DNA from: Avanaerovorax sp964442135
Lineage (GTDB): Bacteria > Bacillota > Clostridia > Peptostreptococcales > Anaerovoracaceae
Direction of reading: 5' to 3'
Assembly (NCBI GenBank): GCA_964442135.1
Contig: CAYTYN010000024.1
Coordinates: 1 to 21,780, forward strand
Length of the DNA: 21,780 bases
Shown here: piece by piece, positions 21,581 through 21,780 of the stretch
Numbering within the stretch: the first letter of the stretch is position 1
Layout of the letters: each line of letters opens with the position of its first letter
The notes under the pieces: generated by a model
Told to the model about the DNA's origin: nothing
What the model saw: only the letters and a program-made list of their open reading frames with translations
Databases searched by the model: none
Program-made: the position numbers and the translations under genes

Positions 21581-21780
21581 AGGTATTTTTCTTAGTTTTA
21601 GTTTCAGGAGTTTGGCTTTTTCTGTGAAAGCCAACAGGGTATTGCCATAATATGGTAATACAGGCTATTTTTATCAGATTTTGGCTGTTTTTCAGTCATT
21701 TTCAGCTGTTAGTTTGCAATTTTGTTTGGCTTTAGACCTTAAAACGCCTATTTAAGCCAAACTTTTTTGGCTTTTTTCGA
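21581..21780. other. AT-rich hairpin-rich DNA, no gene seen
   Basis: No coding region is supported. The segment holds a hairpin TTGGCTTT/AAAGCCAA (21612-21634), a near-perfect palindrome (21641-21661) and the TTTGGCTT repeat cluster at the right edge. It may be the decayed end of the IS element. Confidence 0.5.
21724..21777 (+). repeat. Competing hairpins from repeated TTTGGCTT, ending in a T run
   Basis: GTTTGGCTT (21724-21732), AAGCCAAAC (21754-21762) and TTTGGCTT (21766-21773) occur in order. The middle one can pair with either neighbour. The second pairing is an 8-bp stem with a 4-base loop followed by TTTT, which has terminator form on the plus strand. Confidence 0.55.

Overview
The window is chromosomal DNA from a Gram-positive anaerobe-like bacterium, most likely a member of the Clostridia (Bacillota). 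The evidence is the gene content and the signals: strong GGAGG ribosome-binding sites, an infC-rpmI-rplT operon behind an L20-type attenuator leader, a large clostridial-style PBP2, NrdR, and a secreted trigger-factor-like isomerase. I cannot place it to genus. Almost every gene is on the minus strand; the exceptions are the shikimate kinase gene and a dead transposon gene. No phage, plasmid or CRISPR locus is visible.

Region 1 (51-3951, minus): a four-gene operon reading SPFH/band-7 membrane protein, small coiled-coil plus ribbon-helix-helix (RHH) protein, ABC ATPase, large ABC permease. It starts at a good promoter and ends at a textbook terminator. Three 7-bp direct repeats spaced exactly 11 bp overlap the promoter and could be the operator for the RHH protein. 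This is the best candidate here for a poorly described system. Region 2 (4014-4568, plus) is aroK alone, converging on eno.

Region 3 (4607-13828, minus) reads nrdR, cmk, radC, mreB, mreC, mreD, mrdA (PBP2), a MinD-like ATPase and eno, with short gaps or 4-bp overlaps. It couples nucleotide supply, the cell-elongation machinery and glycolysis. The MinD-like protein lacks an obvious C-terminal membrane-targeting helix, and neither minC nor minE is next to it. Region 4 (13832-15115, minus) is a membrane-anchored FKBP/trigger-factor-like isomerase with its own promoter and terminator.

Region 5 (15191-19295, minus) reads larE, larB, larC, coaBC. The first three make the nickel-pincer nucleotide cofactor (LarB carboxylates and hydrolyses NaAD, LarE inserts sulfur, LarC inserts nickel); the lactate racemase LarA is not in the window. 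CoaBC makes phosphopantetheine for coenzyme A. Region 6 (19304-20670, minus) is the translation operon infC-rpmI-rplT, with an AUU start on infC and an L20 attenuator. Immediately upstream is a tRNA-Arg(CCG) gene with its own promoter and terminator.

Region 7 (20852-21780) is a graveyard of IS200/IS605-type sequence: a truncated, internally deleted and frameshifted tnpB on the plus strand, and the C-terminal end of a tnpA on the minus strand with an in-frame stop. It is followed by AT-rich DNA with several hairpins built from a repeated TTTGGCTT motif that runs to the window edge.
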